Assembly (NCBI GenBank): GCA_964449325.1
Contig: CAYUYJ010000001.1
Span: forward strand, 1-64,000
Source: RGIG3002 sp964449325
GTDB taxonomy: Bacteria > Bacillota > Clostridia > Lachnospirales > Lachnospiraceae
DNA length: 64,000 bases
Reading direction: 5' to 3'
Shown: piece by piece, positions 36,901 to 44,842 of the stretch
Layout: each line of letters opens with the position of its first letter
Position numbering within the stretch: the first letter of the stretch is position 1
The notes under the pieces: model-generated
Told to the model about the DNA's origin: nothing
What the model saw: the letters and a program-made list of their open reading frames with translations, nothing else
The model's database searches: none
Translations under genes and position numbers: made by a program

Positions 36901-38575
36901 CCGGAATTTTAAATACAAAAGTACTGTTCAGGGAACCGGATTGACTATACTGTGAACGAGTCGTGGATGCCTCCGTTGTGGGTGCCTGAATATTTTGCAT
37001 ATACTGATGCCAGTATAATCCGTTGTACTGACTTTCCACATCAAACTTCTGTAAATACAACGTATCCTGGCCCTGCAATATATACCCGTTTCCAATAAAC
37101 TTGGCTCCGCCTTCCAAGGACTTATATGGTGTATTCCATCCCTCTTTCTTTGCACGCGCAAGACCTGTTTGAACAGGGTTCGCAGAAGTAGCACCTATAT
37201 TAAAATAATTATAATATCCTTTATATTGCCCATCATATCCTGTATAGGTACCTGAAATTAACGGCGAAGTCCCATTCACTCCCTGCTCCTGTACAACGCG
37301 GGACGCCAGATGGAACGGGCTGATTCCTCTGCTTTTTCCAATATTATAAAAGGCCTGTGCATAAGTGACACCTGCGCTCGGTACCGTCCCTTTCATAAAA
37401 GTATTGTTTAACAAGCTTTGAATTGCCGACACATTGTGATAGCTGCTGTTAAAGGTAAGCTGTTCAAACTGAAAAACAGCACTCTCCGTTAAACTGTTCC
37501 TCGGGTCCAAATAATATTCTACCGCCTCCTGAGAAGCATAATACCATTTGCTGTCATATTGTTGTTTCTTGAAAGAATCCTTTGCCGTATAATAAATCAG
37601 ACTTCGTGAACCGACCATCTCATTACTCACAACTTCATTCCAGTTAAGGCCGGTATTGAACGCAACAAATGTCCAGTTCGGATGGCTGTTTTTTAATGCC
37701 TGTAAAGCTGTCTGGTAGGATGACGGAAACTGTGCGATATCAGACGAATATCCGTTCAGCACCGGGGCTGTGTCATTATAAATAGACATCGGAACGCCGC
37801 TTTCCGAAAGCAGCGTCTCAATCGGCTCCAGATATTCTTCTTCCCATGCAAGGAAGTTTTCATTGGAATAGGCAAGATACTCTCTCTCTATGTAGCCTGT
37901 GCTTTCTTCCCCGTTCACACTAAAGATTATCTTATACCAAATCTTCTTGTTTTCCGTATCTACCGCCATGTCTGTAATAAATACCGTGTAGCCGCTCCCA
38001 AGTTTCTCTACCGAAGCAGATGAAAAATCGGGTTCTGCCTTAACCGCATAGCTGTCGCACAGATATACAAGGGCCATAATATACTCTGACTGCAAAAGGT
38101 CTGTAAGAGACTTTTTCGCCTCCTCCACTAACAGCGCCAGTTTTTCTTGAAATTCTGCCTCTAAATCGACTTCTGTTTCCGTCTCGGTTTCCAGTTCCGT
38201 CTCTGTTTCGGTTTCTGTTTCTGTTTCTGTTTCTGTTTCCGTCTCAGTTTCCGTCTCTGTCTCTGCTTCAGTTCCCGTCTCTGTTCCGGTTTCTGTCTCT
38301 CCTTCAACTTCAGACTCTGACTCCGACTCCGTTTCGTCCGGTATGGTAGATTCGGTTGTCTGCTCTGTCTCTTCTGTTGTTTCAGATTCGGTTGTCGATT
38401 CGCCTTCCAATGTCGCTCCGTCTTCGGTTATGGGCTCTGTTTCCGTTGTAGCTTCCGACTGGTAAATTGTGGAAGCATAAGCCGACAGCGGGATACTATT
38501 GAAAGTAACTCCCGCTGCCAATCCTAAAATAAATATTCTCTTTAATTTATTTTTTAAGCATATCTTTAAATTCAT
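31382..38575 (-). CDS. Giant secreted SH3/glucosaminidase/Big_2 protein (2397 aa)
   Basis: The signal peptide ends near residue 34 (SAYA). Residues 36-138 are an acidic spacer containing an uninterrupted Glu-Thr dipeptide run at 105-127. An SH3-like domain (about 165-235) precedes a mannosyl-glycoprotein endo-N-acetylglucosaminidase domain of the LytD/GH73 type (about 275-530). Its likely catalytic glutamate is Glu430 in the VVQEQG segment. This family cleaves peptidoglycan between GlcNAc and MurNAc, so a role in wall remodelling or self-insertion is likely. Many Big_2 immunoglobulin-like domains follow (about 590-1540; hallmark SSDExIAxVxxxGxVTAxxxGxAxIT). The final 854 residues are the shared C-terminal module. 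No LPXTG is present. The ribosome site is weak (AAGGAAAAGG about 12 bases upstream). No catalytic activity other than the glucosaminidase is evident. Confidence 0.92.
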   Translation of the reverse strand: MNLKICLKNKLKRIFILGLAAGVTFNSIPLSAYASTIYQSEATTETEPITEDGATLEGESTTESETTEETEQTTESTIPDETESESESEVEGETETGTETGTEAETETETETETETETETETETETELETETETEVDLEAEFQEKLALLVEEAKKSLTDLLQSEYIMALVYLCDSYAVKAEPDFSSASVEKLGSGYTVFITDMAVDTENKKIWYKIIFSVNGEESTGYIEREYLAYSNENFLAWEEEYLEPIETLLSESGVPMSIYNDTAPVLNGYSSDIAQFPSSYQTALQALKNSHPNWTFVAFNTGLNWNEVVSNEMVGSRSLIYYTAKDSFKKQQYDSKWYYASQEAVEYYLDPRNSLTESAVFQFEQLTFNSSYHNVSAIQSLLNNTFMKGTVPSAGVTYAQAFYNIGKSRGISPFHLASRVVQEQGVNGTSPLISGTYTGYDGQYKGYYNYFNIGATSANPVQTGLARAKKEGWNTPYKSLEGGAKFIGNGYILQGQDTLYLQKFDVESQYNGLYWHQYMQNIQAPTTEASTTRSQYSQSGSLNSTFVFKIPVYNGMPETETMKLSTNSVSLKGGYEVTITYTITNKDSGLKACSSSAPAVASVTPSSKTVDSANNKVTGTVKVTALSPGSTTISFTSANGATATCKVTVVADNITIKLDPPTEKELKAGLSDGSCEGTYIDLTYTIDNPKSRLTSCTSGEVNSAGKKLLKISKRPEAVKDNVVEGTIRLTGLNPGTAKAVLKSTYAGSATYTVTIIRLPESIEFTEEPQSAISVGNSMALHAEVFPEDTANKNFTWKSSDESIAIVNAETGRVTGISSGTVTLTATAEEKSLKGKTVSLSRTITVVPAVKEVKIAANKAELLEGETFALNGEIIPKETADYVLAGEMKQFYTLTYQSSDEEIAVVDEHGVITAKGLGNAVITAIVTDRTTPSNTKTATCLVSVVMKEEAEPEIPGYSHVQPEKIEVYNKDTAVSVTEASYTLITGQKLTLGYKVLPENADVENVSWESSKPSIIKVEEKEDGTATILAGTKGNATVTVSTDNGIQKTLCFTVEEKYTVEQVSLDKEAVILYVNGSNEETEQAEGGFYADVQLNVTPKDTPENGIEYQWRSSKESVAIVDENGKVTAKGVGTAVITVQDKGGSGKYAQCTVTVKSCIEKIETDYSALSLQPNKQITISSVIFPAEATDKNLVWESSDETVATVSPKGVVKVLKTAQAGSMADITLTDTVTGISKTMPLTVAETACYSVSLYVMVGESVDKSTKLSAKTLYQNGSDAEQTFFIAAEGLAKDKSQLEGLSFYAVSSNANVAEVSKASGTDGIEDNTFQVKAIGKGTANITIYAADGSGKSATVRVTVNVYPEEAQVQKQEVYLTRGASETLKVTVNPVAANDKSVIWKFKDDTPVEGFQINSAGKVTVAKTAQAGDFAEFVAVTKTGGIVSDTCTVRVVSKKVTSLKLDKTSLIMTGLGTAKLTPTIAPADADVRELSFTSSDETVAVVNEEGLITAQGFGTAVITVQTLDGSKKAQCKLTVAPIDKAYSLCAVQASHQIQKYALDVDSRCCLQIRNQFGSILDNSLFTFTSNDSSIAQVDENGVVTPNPAYNQEKNGKVTITAALTDDPYNRKVKFTVTILAKEQAESISVMAEVSQGGSTLVNPESMQVTYLVSDNTITFTAEALNVYGNKLDTKLNWAVSDTSMATIKPDKDTGTAVLTVKKAGSFYITCTADDTWKKSRKIRITSVDTRPILKQSKLSVSRYRETEQGAGGIVYVKTDSFSLAAAKGFPIQSVTVTDLAKGKTTVDSTGILVETDTNGNAAVLIPDTTLQLMENGTCKANLVVKVKGETTPGQETTLDYVFPVTISVGNTQPKVTVRATDINVQNVTKLQSSLVITAPAEVESVELVQGQSNRFDTRFEVKQQAGSFSLNFIDREGYRAKSITGKLIVKLKGYQPVTVSVTVKTPDTKDMIEPPRTVVLDNGSYKGSQFVSLYNKTTKETLSDYELTVPEDAKLSVTKNSDGTLVIRPNDKTPVKNGVSVLVTVQVMALSDTGTPLWAVPVNVRLSAKIYTVAPKVTLGTPTLTLNRQIAGEVVETTIKTDRSNVEIAQAHEWLVKRYDTKTKKYIECKEDEPVKFSYDKKGILRATMTGILAKGTYKYQISQIAEDYPNVTVNLNVSVIDAKASVKITTKGSLDLLKRADSTLQGKVVLTNTKGAIRSITLLETDENGNLVKDEQGNCVKNSSFYSTWIEDNTFRIRLLQSASMTTGKKVLPVKIVLEGGTVWYTSVTFQIGQSTPTVSTPKTQTLYKSEENPTVVYDMNTQIPKGYRISAIEKTAVPEGIGVTVKDGRVTATLTDLSMKPGTYSIKVKLYFKGAQQILGSAQGKAVEKTLKVVVKNG
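38195..38263 (-). repeat. Glu-Thr dipeptide (hexanucleotide-type) microsatellite
   Basis: Residues 105-127 of the 2397-aa protein alternate E and T without interruption. The DNA is a run of GAAACA/GAGACG-type hexamers. Because the unit is six bases, slippage would change spacer length without breaking the frame. Confidence 0.8.
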
Positions 38576-38624
38576 TATGTATACACATTCCTTTTCCTTA
38601 CTCGTAACTCAAGCATCACTTGCT

Positions 38625-38771
38625 TGTTATTTATACAACTTATGTAAATCTATTTTAGCACAAGCTAAGAAGGAGAGCAATGTAATTAAAGGAATATTAA
38701 GGAAAAAAGCACCGTTTTTCGTAAAAACACAAGCAGACAGCGGGGTACTGTCCATCGTAACTCCCGCTGTC
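38625..38771 (-). pseudogene. Signal-peptide-like remnant upstream of the glucosaminidase gene
   Basis: On the minus strand, about 50 bases here closely match the signal-peptide region of the adjacent gene (near 38480-38525): GCAGCGGGAGTTAC...CCGCTGTC..GCTT. Read in the same frame it gives GMTAGVTMDSTPLSA against GLAAGVTFNSIPLSA. The frame stays open for about 48 codons (ending in DLHKLYK) but becomes unrelated after the match and has no ribosome site. It looks like a decayed duplicate of a signal-peptide start, not a working gene. The matching copies also form an inverted repeat (GACAGCGGG / CCCGCTGTC) that might serve as a weak terminator for the gene ending at 38822. Confidence 0.5.
38652..38680 (-). 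promoter_or_regulatory. Promoter candidate for the glucosaminidase gene
   Basis: An extended -10 TGCTAAAAT (TAAAAT at 38652-38657) has a weak -35 TTGCTC 17 bases upstream. It lies about 80 bp before the start codon. Confidence 0.35.
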
Positions 38772-38821
38772 ATTCCTCATACATAATTCTCTTTCATCAC
38801 GCTTTTTCTAAAACTCAAATA

Positions 38822-41419
38822 TTACCCTTCTTTAACCAAAACCTTGATTTTGACTCTTACCGGTTTACCAAGGTCGCTACCGGTTATTTTCTGAGCACCT
38901 TTAAAGTATACATCAGCTTCTATCGTATAGGTTCCTGCCTTCATTGTATCATCATTCAATAATACATAGGCATGACCGTTATCGTACTCAACGCTGAGTC
39001 CTGCCGGGAGTACCTTGGTTACTAGCTTATTAATTCTGACCCCGCTTGGCATACACTTATTCAGATTATAGTCTAACTCGTTATCTGCAGCCGCTTTGTA
39101 TAACGTCTGACTTGCAATAGCCTTTACTGCCGGTGTGCTCTGTGTCGGAGCAAATTTAATTGCTCTTTCCATTTCATAGCCGTTCTCCAGTGTCACCTTC
39201 ACCTTTCCGGTATAGGCTTTTACGGATAACTGCGCTGCTTCTCTTGCATAAATAGTAAACTTATTTCCTGTGTATGAGCAATAGAAATTATCCGTGAAAG
39301 TACTGTCGTCTCCGTTTGCCAGGCATATGCTCTTAATGTTTCCGTTAATTCCGCTTATGCTTACTGTTCCTGTCAATGTAGAGCCTTTCCGGTTTAATAA
39401 ATCCAGTTTGCCTGCAAAGCTTACCGCACTGATTGTTGGTGCCTTTTTGTTCACATATACTCTGATTTTACCGGTTTTTATGGTATCATAAGCGGTTTCT
39501 GTAAAAACATCCTCAAATTGCAAATCATAATAGGATGCGGTTAAATTTTTATCCGCGAAAGCACCTTCCTGTAATCCGATACATAATTCTCCATTCTGAT
39601 AAGATGCCGTAAAGAGCTCTTCCAATTTGTATACCTTACTTCTGGTTTTTACTTCTCCAAGAATTGTCCAGTCTCCTTCTTTTAACGTGACATTCCCTTT
39701 GTTCGGCTTTGCTGTCAGAGAATAGGTTTCCTGTTCAGCCATTGCATTTAACGTGAAGCTAGTCTTTCCGAATACAACTCCCGGATTCGTCCTTGCTTTG
39801 GAAGCCTTTACTGTAACATCCAGTTCAATCGGGCTTCTCCAACCTTCTTTACTAACCACAATTCTTTGTCTGTAGGTAGCAGCATTTTTTGCCATAAGCG
39901 CACTGTCTGTAAGCGTAACATCAAATTGATTGCTTACTGTCGGCTGATTAATTGTCCACTTTGCTCCTTTTTCGGATTTCAGTGAAACGGTATAGCCCGT
40001 CAGGTTTTCTTTTTTTGTATTATTATACAGTATAATCTGTGCCCTATTTTCAATCGCCCTGTCCGTATCAATCAGAATATCCGGCACAGTGAGTTGCCTT
40101 AATGATGGTTGCGTGGATTTAGCGGTTACTGTTGCATTCACAGTCACCGGCTCTGCGTATCCTTTCAATGTCACATTGAATTTTCCTGTGATTACTTTAG
40201 TTGCACAAGAATCAAATTTTTCTTCTTTAATGGCTATATACCATCCGTCCTGCATCCTTGCAATTTCATAATAATTGCTCATATCGCCAGTGGTTGCCAA
40301 CGTAATATTTTCTATTTCTTCCTTCGTCGTTATGTTCAGTTTTGTCCATGTTCCCACCTCGAAACTGTTCACTATTGTATTGGCAATTTTAACACTTGGC
40401 ATGGTATCTACGATTTTGAAGCTGGCAGTAATCTTTCCTTTCCAACTCCCAAAACCTTCTTCCACTTCCATTGCTGTTCTTTCCACTTCCAAAGTAATAT
40501 TGTAAGTACCGGGTTTCATGTTATCCAGTTCCTCTTTTATCATCGCCAACTGGTATTTCCCATCACCTCTTGACAATACTTTAATGGCATTTTCCATATA
40601 TACTGTTTTATTGTCTTTTCTCTTCAGTTTCGCTTCAACAACCGAGATATTGTCTTTAATTGAACTACCATAAGCTCCTTCCATTTCAAACAGTTCATCA
40701 CTGTATATCACTACATATTCCTTAGAACCTTCCATTTCCGTTCCAAATGTACTCTTTTTATTAATTGTCCCCAATGTTGCCGTTTTCAGTATTGGTTTTC
40801 CATCATATATACCAAAGGACAGCTGCCTGCTCTTGCTCATGTTATCCTTTGCCATACAGGTTATCTTGAACTTACCAGGCTTCTTTACAGTAACAATGAG
40901 TGTATTTCCACTCTTGTCTTTCTTGTCCAACTTTATGGATGCTAACGAGGAATCCGATATGAAGAAAGATAATTTTGCCCCCCTTATTGCCTTATTATCT
41001 GCTCCAAACGCTGTAGCTTTCAGCTTAAAGCTTCCCTGCTCCAAAAATTTTTCTTCAATGTAATCCGTTACACCTTCTACCTTATTACCATCAAAATCCC
41101 AATATTCAAAATCAATTCTTTTTACTTGATTTTGCTTCCATACAATTACTCTTGTAATCGCTTTTCGCTTGAGTGGATCATCTGTCAAGGCTGCTGTTAT
41201 CGTCACTGCCGTATCTTTTATAATCTCTGCCTGCGGATTGGCATAAGCAATACCTTTTTCATCCACATAGACTAAATCAGGATTGGAACTGGTAAAGGTA
41301 AGATTTTCCGCTTTCAGATATTCTTTGGTAGTTTTATTCCAAAATAAAAGCTGTACAGACGCATTTCCGTCATTTCCTGCCTGCTGTATTCCATAGCTGG
41401 TCGAAACCGCCGCTATTGA
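38822..41419 (-). repeat. Shared C-terminal module, copy 3 (about 865 residues)
   Basis: It starts at SIAAVSTSYG and ends at IKVLVKEG. Landmarks are LDLLNRKGSTLTGTV, QSTPAVKAIASQTLYK and GTYTIEADVYFKGAQ. It is the most divergent of the three but fully colinear. Confidence 0.83.
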
Positions 41420-44400
41420 CTGTCCTTTCTTCACCGGATAAGCAGTTACCGTTGCGGTTGCCGTTCTTGCATCATCCACACACAAGGTCACCTTGGCTGT
41501 TCCGTATTTCTTTACTGTTATCTCTCCACTATCCTTATCCACATCAATAATATCGTTATCAGAACTTGTCCATTGATATTTTGTTTCCGAATCAGCCCCT
41601 TTCGCTGTAAATTCAATAGCAGGCATTCTTTCTTCACCTAATTTGGAATGCTCTATTGTAAACTCTACTGCCGTTTTTTTCAATCTCAGTTCCGTCACTT
41701 TGGAACTTCCTACTACAATAGAAACCTCTTTATGAGGCTGAAAACCACTCTCTGTTTCCGAATCATATACACTACTGGTACAGCGTAGCGTTGCGATGAC
41801 TCCTGCTGGTGTTGTCCTAGCTACCGTTACCCTACCGGATGTATTCACTGTTACCATGTTTTTCTTCTGTTCAGGTGTATAACTTTCTGCATCGGGAACT
41901 ATCAAATCAACTACTTCCCAACTTACTTTTTTATATTTACTATTGGTATTCACCGGTGCAAAAGTCGGTGTCAACGTAATCGTTTTCCCAGGTGCTACCA
42001 AAAACGTATCTCTGATAAAGTTAATATCTTCCGGACGCTGTTCTACTTTCACACTAAAGGTTCCTGCAACATTGCTTCCATCCATGACCGTTGCAACTAT
42101 CTTGGCTGTTCCTCCTGCGACAGCTGTCACTCTGCCTGCTTCATCAACAGTTGCCACTTTCTCATTAGAACTCTTATATGCAACTGTCTTTTTAGCAGGG
42201 TCAAGATCCACTCTCTGCTTATCTTTAATACTAACTGTCAGCGGAATGCTTGTCCCGCTTTTAATTGTTCCCACATTCCTTCCGTTGTAAGTCAAACTGC
42301 AACTGCCGGAAATAGGACTAACATCATCTTCATTGCTGTCCCCCGCATTTACAATTTTAATTTCCATTATTGCAGTTACTTTTCCACTATCATTCGCAAT
42401 CGCTTTCAGCACAATATCACCCGGCTGCTTAGCGGTCAATAACTGTTTTTCCTCATTCAACTCAGCCTTTGCACTTTTCGGATCGTTTTCTTTTTTCCAA
42501 CTGAATGTCCTATCCGTTGCTTCTTTCGGCAGCACCTCTGCACTCAGCTTCATGGTGGTACCTACAACAATGGTTGTTTTGCTGACCGGAAGCTTGATTT
42601 CTTCCACAAGTCTCTCTACCGTAACTGTAACAGCATCGCTCTTTCCACTTTCAGGGTTCAGCGCAATAATATCTGCTTTACCCGGAGAAACCGCTGTGAC
42701 AAGACCGCTTTCATTCACGGTTGCTACCTTCTCATCACTTGAACGATACGTATAGCTTAACCGTGTGTCTTCCATCTCTATCTGATAGGTTTTAGGTTGT
42801 GGATTTACATAGCTTGTTCCGTCTGCGTAGCAATATATCGTTCTGTCCTTATACTTGTTGCTGATTTCTACTTTGACTTCCTCAGCCATGTCATCATACT
42901 CATTGACAACTACCAGAACTCTGTCACTGATTCCATTGGACGACATTGCGATTATTTGCGCAACACCCGTTCCTTTCGCCGTAACAACGCCGGTATTCGA
43001 TACCTCTGCTACCTTATTATCCGAAGAAGACCATATAATCTTGCTATCAGTAGCCGCTGCCGGAAGTACCTTCACTTTCAAGGCACATGTATTTTCCCCT
43101 TCAGTGGTCAGAAAAATGGTTTTTTCCTCTTCCGATAAATCTGTATTCGTTACACTATCTATAAATTTCAACCTTCTTACCGGAATGATATCGGAAGTGT
43201 CATCCTCGTCAGTTTCTTCCTCGACTACACTAACCGTCAGCACCGTACTCTGTCCGTCAACCGTGACTTTTACCGTAGTTTTCCCGATTCTCTCCTTGGA
43301 AGTCAACAGCAACTTACCAGCTTCCGCTGTACAGCTTACCAGACTTTCATCTGCTACCTCTGTCTGAATTTCCTGATTTGTCGCATATTCGGGGTCAACC
43401 GAAACTCTTAATTCTTTCGCATTTCCCCCTTTTTCTATTTCAATACTCTCTTTTTCCAAAGAAACAGACTGAACCGGTACCACAACCGTTACCGTACATT
43501 CTGCTGTTATCTCGCCTACTTTTGCTGTAATAATTGTCTCTCCGGCGCCTATTGCCTCTACCTCACCATTTTTAACCTTAGCAACGGCTTCGTTGCTACT
43601 TTTCCATGTAAGCTCGCTTTGCATATCTGCCGGCATTACAACTGCTTTCAACACGCTTTTCGATCCGGTTCTTACCGTCATTTCAGTTTTATTCAGTGAT
43701 ATTTTAGCTGCTGTAACTGTCACATCACATTGTGCCGTCTTCTCACCGATTTTTACTGTAACTGTGGTGCTGCCTGCCCCTACCGCTTTCAGTATCCCTT
43801 TATCAGTTATAGTCGCCACATCTTCATTCTGGCTTGTCCATGTCACATCTCCAAGCGTTGCATATACCGGCTCATATGTATAAGATAACTGTTTTGTTTC
43901 GGTTCTATATAAGGTAAGTTTCTTTTCAGAAAGACTGATACTCTCAACAGCTACTGTGCTGTCCACAATCTCTGAGAAAGTTCCCTCTTTTACGGACTCT
44001 TTTCCTTCTACTTCTTCAAGGACATATGCGCATACTTTATAATAATATATGTTTCCTGTCTGTGCCTCATTATCCACATAGGTAGCAGAACTATTTTCAC
44101 TGACAATCTTATCAGCCAGAAGTGCCCAACCTTCTGTCTTACTTAAGCTTCTGTAAACACGATATCCTTCCGCATTCGTAACGGTACTCCACGTCAAAGT
44201 TACCGGTCCGCTTGCACTTACCGACGGTTTCTGCAATATTGGCGCTACTAAAGCAGCTCCTGCCCCATCCAACGTAATTTTCGGCATTTCAATGCTGATT
44301 TCCGTCTCACTTTCTGTCTGAACCTCTCCTGTTTCCGTCTCGACCTCAGAATCCGTTTCTGTCTCTCCTTCTGATTCAGTTTCTGTTTCGCTTTCCGTTT

Positions 44401-44674
44401 CCGGTACTTCCTTGGATTCTAAAGCACTCTCGCTTTCTTCAGGAATTTCAGTCGTGGCTGGCTGCTCACCTTCTGTCAACTCTCCCGTTTCAGTCACAGA
44501 AGTGCTTCCTTCCGGTGACTCATTCTCGTTCGCCGTGCCTTCTTCCGGCATAGTCTCTGTGATGCTTTCCGGATTGCCATCTACTTGTGCCGCATAAGCA
44601 CTTATGGAACTTTCCGCTACTAATACTGCTGCCAACGCAAAACTGAATATTCTGCATATGATGTGACGTTTCAT
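38822..44674 (-). CDS. Giant secreted Fn3/Big_2 protein (1950 aa)
   Basis: The ATG has GGGAG eight bases upstream. The signal peptide runs to about residue 28 (SAYAAQ), then a Glu/Ser/Thr spacer to about 135. One fibronectin type III domain (about 145-245, YRVYRS ... YYYKVCAY) is followed by serial Big_2 domains (about 250-1080), several with the WxSSNExVAxV signature. Residues 1086-1950 are the C-terminal module shared with the two neighbouring giants. No enzymatic domain or catalytic motif is recognisable, so this is the structural or adhesive member of the trio. No LPXTG, SLH or transmembrane anchor is visible. Confidence 0.92.
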   Translation of the reverse strand: MKRHIICRIFSFALAAVLVAESSISAYAAQVDGNPESITETMPEEGTANENESPEGSTSVTETGELTEGEQPATTEIPEESESALESKEVPETESETETESEGETETDSEVETETGEVQTESETEISIEMPKITLDGAGAALVAPILQKPSVSASGPVTLTWSTVTNAEGYRVYRSLSKTEGWALLADKIVSENSSATYVDNEAQTGNIYYYKVCAYVLEEVEGKESVKEGTFSEIVDSTVAVESISLSEKKLTLYRTETKQLSYTYEPVYATLGDVTWTSQNEDVATITDKGILKAVGAGSTTVTVKIGEKTAQCDVTVTAAKISLNKTEMTVRTGSKSVLKAVVMPADMQSELTWKSSNEAVAKVKNGEVEAIGAGETIITAKVGEITAECTVTVVVPVQSVSLEKESIEIEKGGNAKELRVSVDPEYATNQEIQTEVADESLVSCTAEAGKLLLTSKERIGKTTVKVTVDGQSTVLTVSVVEEETDEDDTSDIIPVRRLKFIDSVTNTDLSEEEKTIFLTTEGENTCALKVKVLPAAATDSKIIWSSSDNKVAEVSNTGVVTAKGTGVAQIIAMSSNGISDRVLVVVNEYDDMAEEVKVEISNKYKDRTIYCYADGTSYVNPQPKTYQIEMEDTRLSYTYRSSDEKVATVNESGLVTAVSPGKADIIALNPESGKSDAVTVTVERLVEEIKLPVSKTTIVVGTTMKLSAEVLPKEATDRTFSWKKENDPKSAKAELNEEKQLLTAKQPGDIVLKAIANDSGKVTAIMEIKIVNAGDSNEDDVSPISGSCSLTYNGRNVGTIKSGTSIPLTVSIKDKQRVDLDPAKKTVAYKSSNEKVATVDEAGRVTAVAGGTAKIVATVMDGSNVAGTFSVKVEQRPEDINFIRDTFLVAPGKTITLTPTFAPVNTNSKYKKVSWEVVDLIVPDAESYTPEQKKNMVTVNTSGRVTVARTTPAGVIATLRCTSSVYDSETESGFQPHKEVSIVVGSSKVTELRLKKTAVEFTIEHSKLGEERMPAIEFTAKGADSETKYQWTSSDNDIIDVDKDSGEITVKKYGTAKVTLCVDDARTATATVTAYPVKKGQSIAAVSTSYGIQQAGNDGNASVQLLFWNKTTKEYLKAENLTFTSSNPDLVYVDEKGIAYANPQAEIIKDTAVTITAALTDDPLKRKAITRVIVWKQNQVKRIDFEYWDFDGNKVEGVTDYIEEKFLEQGSFKLKATAFGADNKAIRGAKLSFFISDSSLASIKLDKKDKSGNTLIVTVKKPGKFKITCMAKDNMSKSRQLSFGIYDGKPILKTATLGTINKKSTFGTEMEGSKEYVVIYSDELFEMEGAYGSSIKDNISVVEAKLKRKDNKTVYMENAIKVLSRGDGKYQLAMIKEELDNMKPGTYNITLEVERTAMEVEEGFGSWKGKITASFKIVDTMPSVKIANTIVNSFEVGTWTKLNITTKEEIENITLATTGDMSNYYEIARMQDGWYIAIKEEKFDSCATKVITGKFNVTLKGYAEPVTVNATVTAKSTQPSLRQLTVPDILIDTDRAIENRAQIILYNNTKKENLTGYTVSLKSEKGAKWTINQPTVSNQFDVTLTDSALMAKNAATYRQRIVVSKEGWRSPIELDVTVKASKARTNPGVVFGKTSFTLNAMAEQETYSLTAKPNKGNVTLKEGDWTILGEVKTRSKVYKLEELFTASYQNGELCIGLQEGAFADKNLTASYYDLQFEDVFTETAYDTIKTGKIRVYVNKKAPTISAVSFAGKLDLLNRKGSTLTGTVSISGINGNIKSICLANGDDSTFTDNFYCSYTGNKFTIYAREAAQLSVKAYTGKVKVTLENGYEMERAIKFAPTQSTPAVKAIASQTLYKAAADNELDYNLNKCMPSGVRINKLVTKVLPAGLSVEYDNGHAYVLLNDDTMKAGTYTIEADVYFKGAQKITGSDLGKPVRVKIKVLVKEG

Positions 44675-44842
44675 TTCAACACTCCCTCGTTTTTCCGTTT
44701 CTAAATGTGCTATTTACACAATAAACACATACCATATCTAGTATAGTTTACGTCATATTGCTGTATTAGTAAATTATTTTTTGGAAAAATTAAGAAAATA
44801 AAAAAGTTTATTATAAAAGAAATGGTTGACGACTTGTATACA

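Noticed and set aside
38160..38300. CRISPR-like appearance of repeated CTGTTT/CCGTCT hexamers
   Set aside because: The repeats are six-base, imperfect and in frame with Glu-Thr codons; there are no spacers and no cas genes.
38822..44674. Catalytic domain in the 1950-aa protein
   Set aside because: After the Fn3 domain only Big_2-type and the shared C-terminal beta domains are visible; no protease, glycosidase or transglutaminase motif was found.
44675..44842. Promoter or terminator in the AT-rich gap before the 1950-aa gene
   Set aside because: A TATACT hexamer is present, but there is no acceptable -35 partner and no stable hairpin with a T-run, so neither could be supported.
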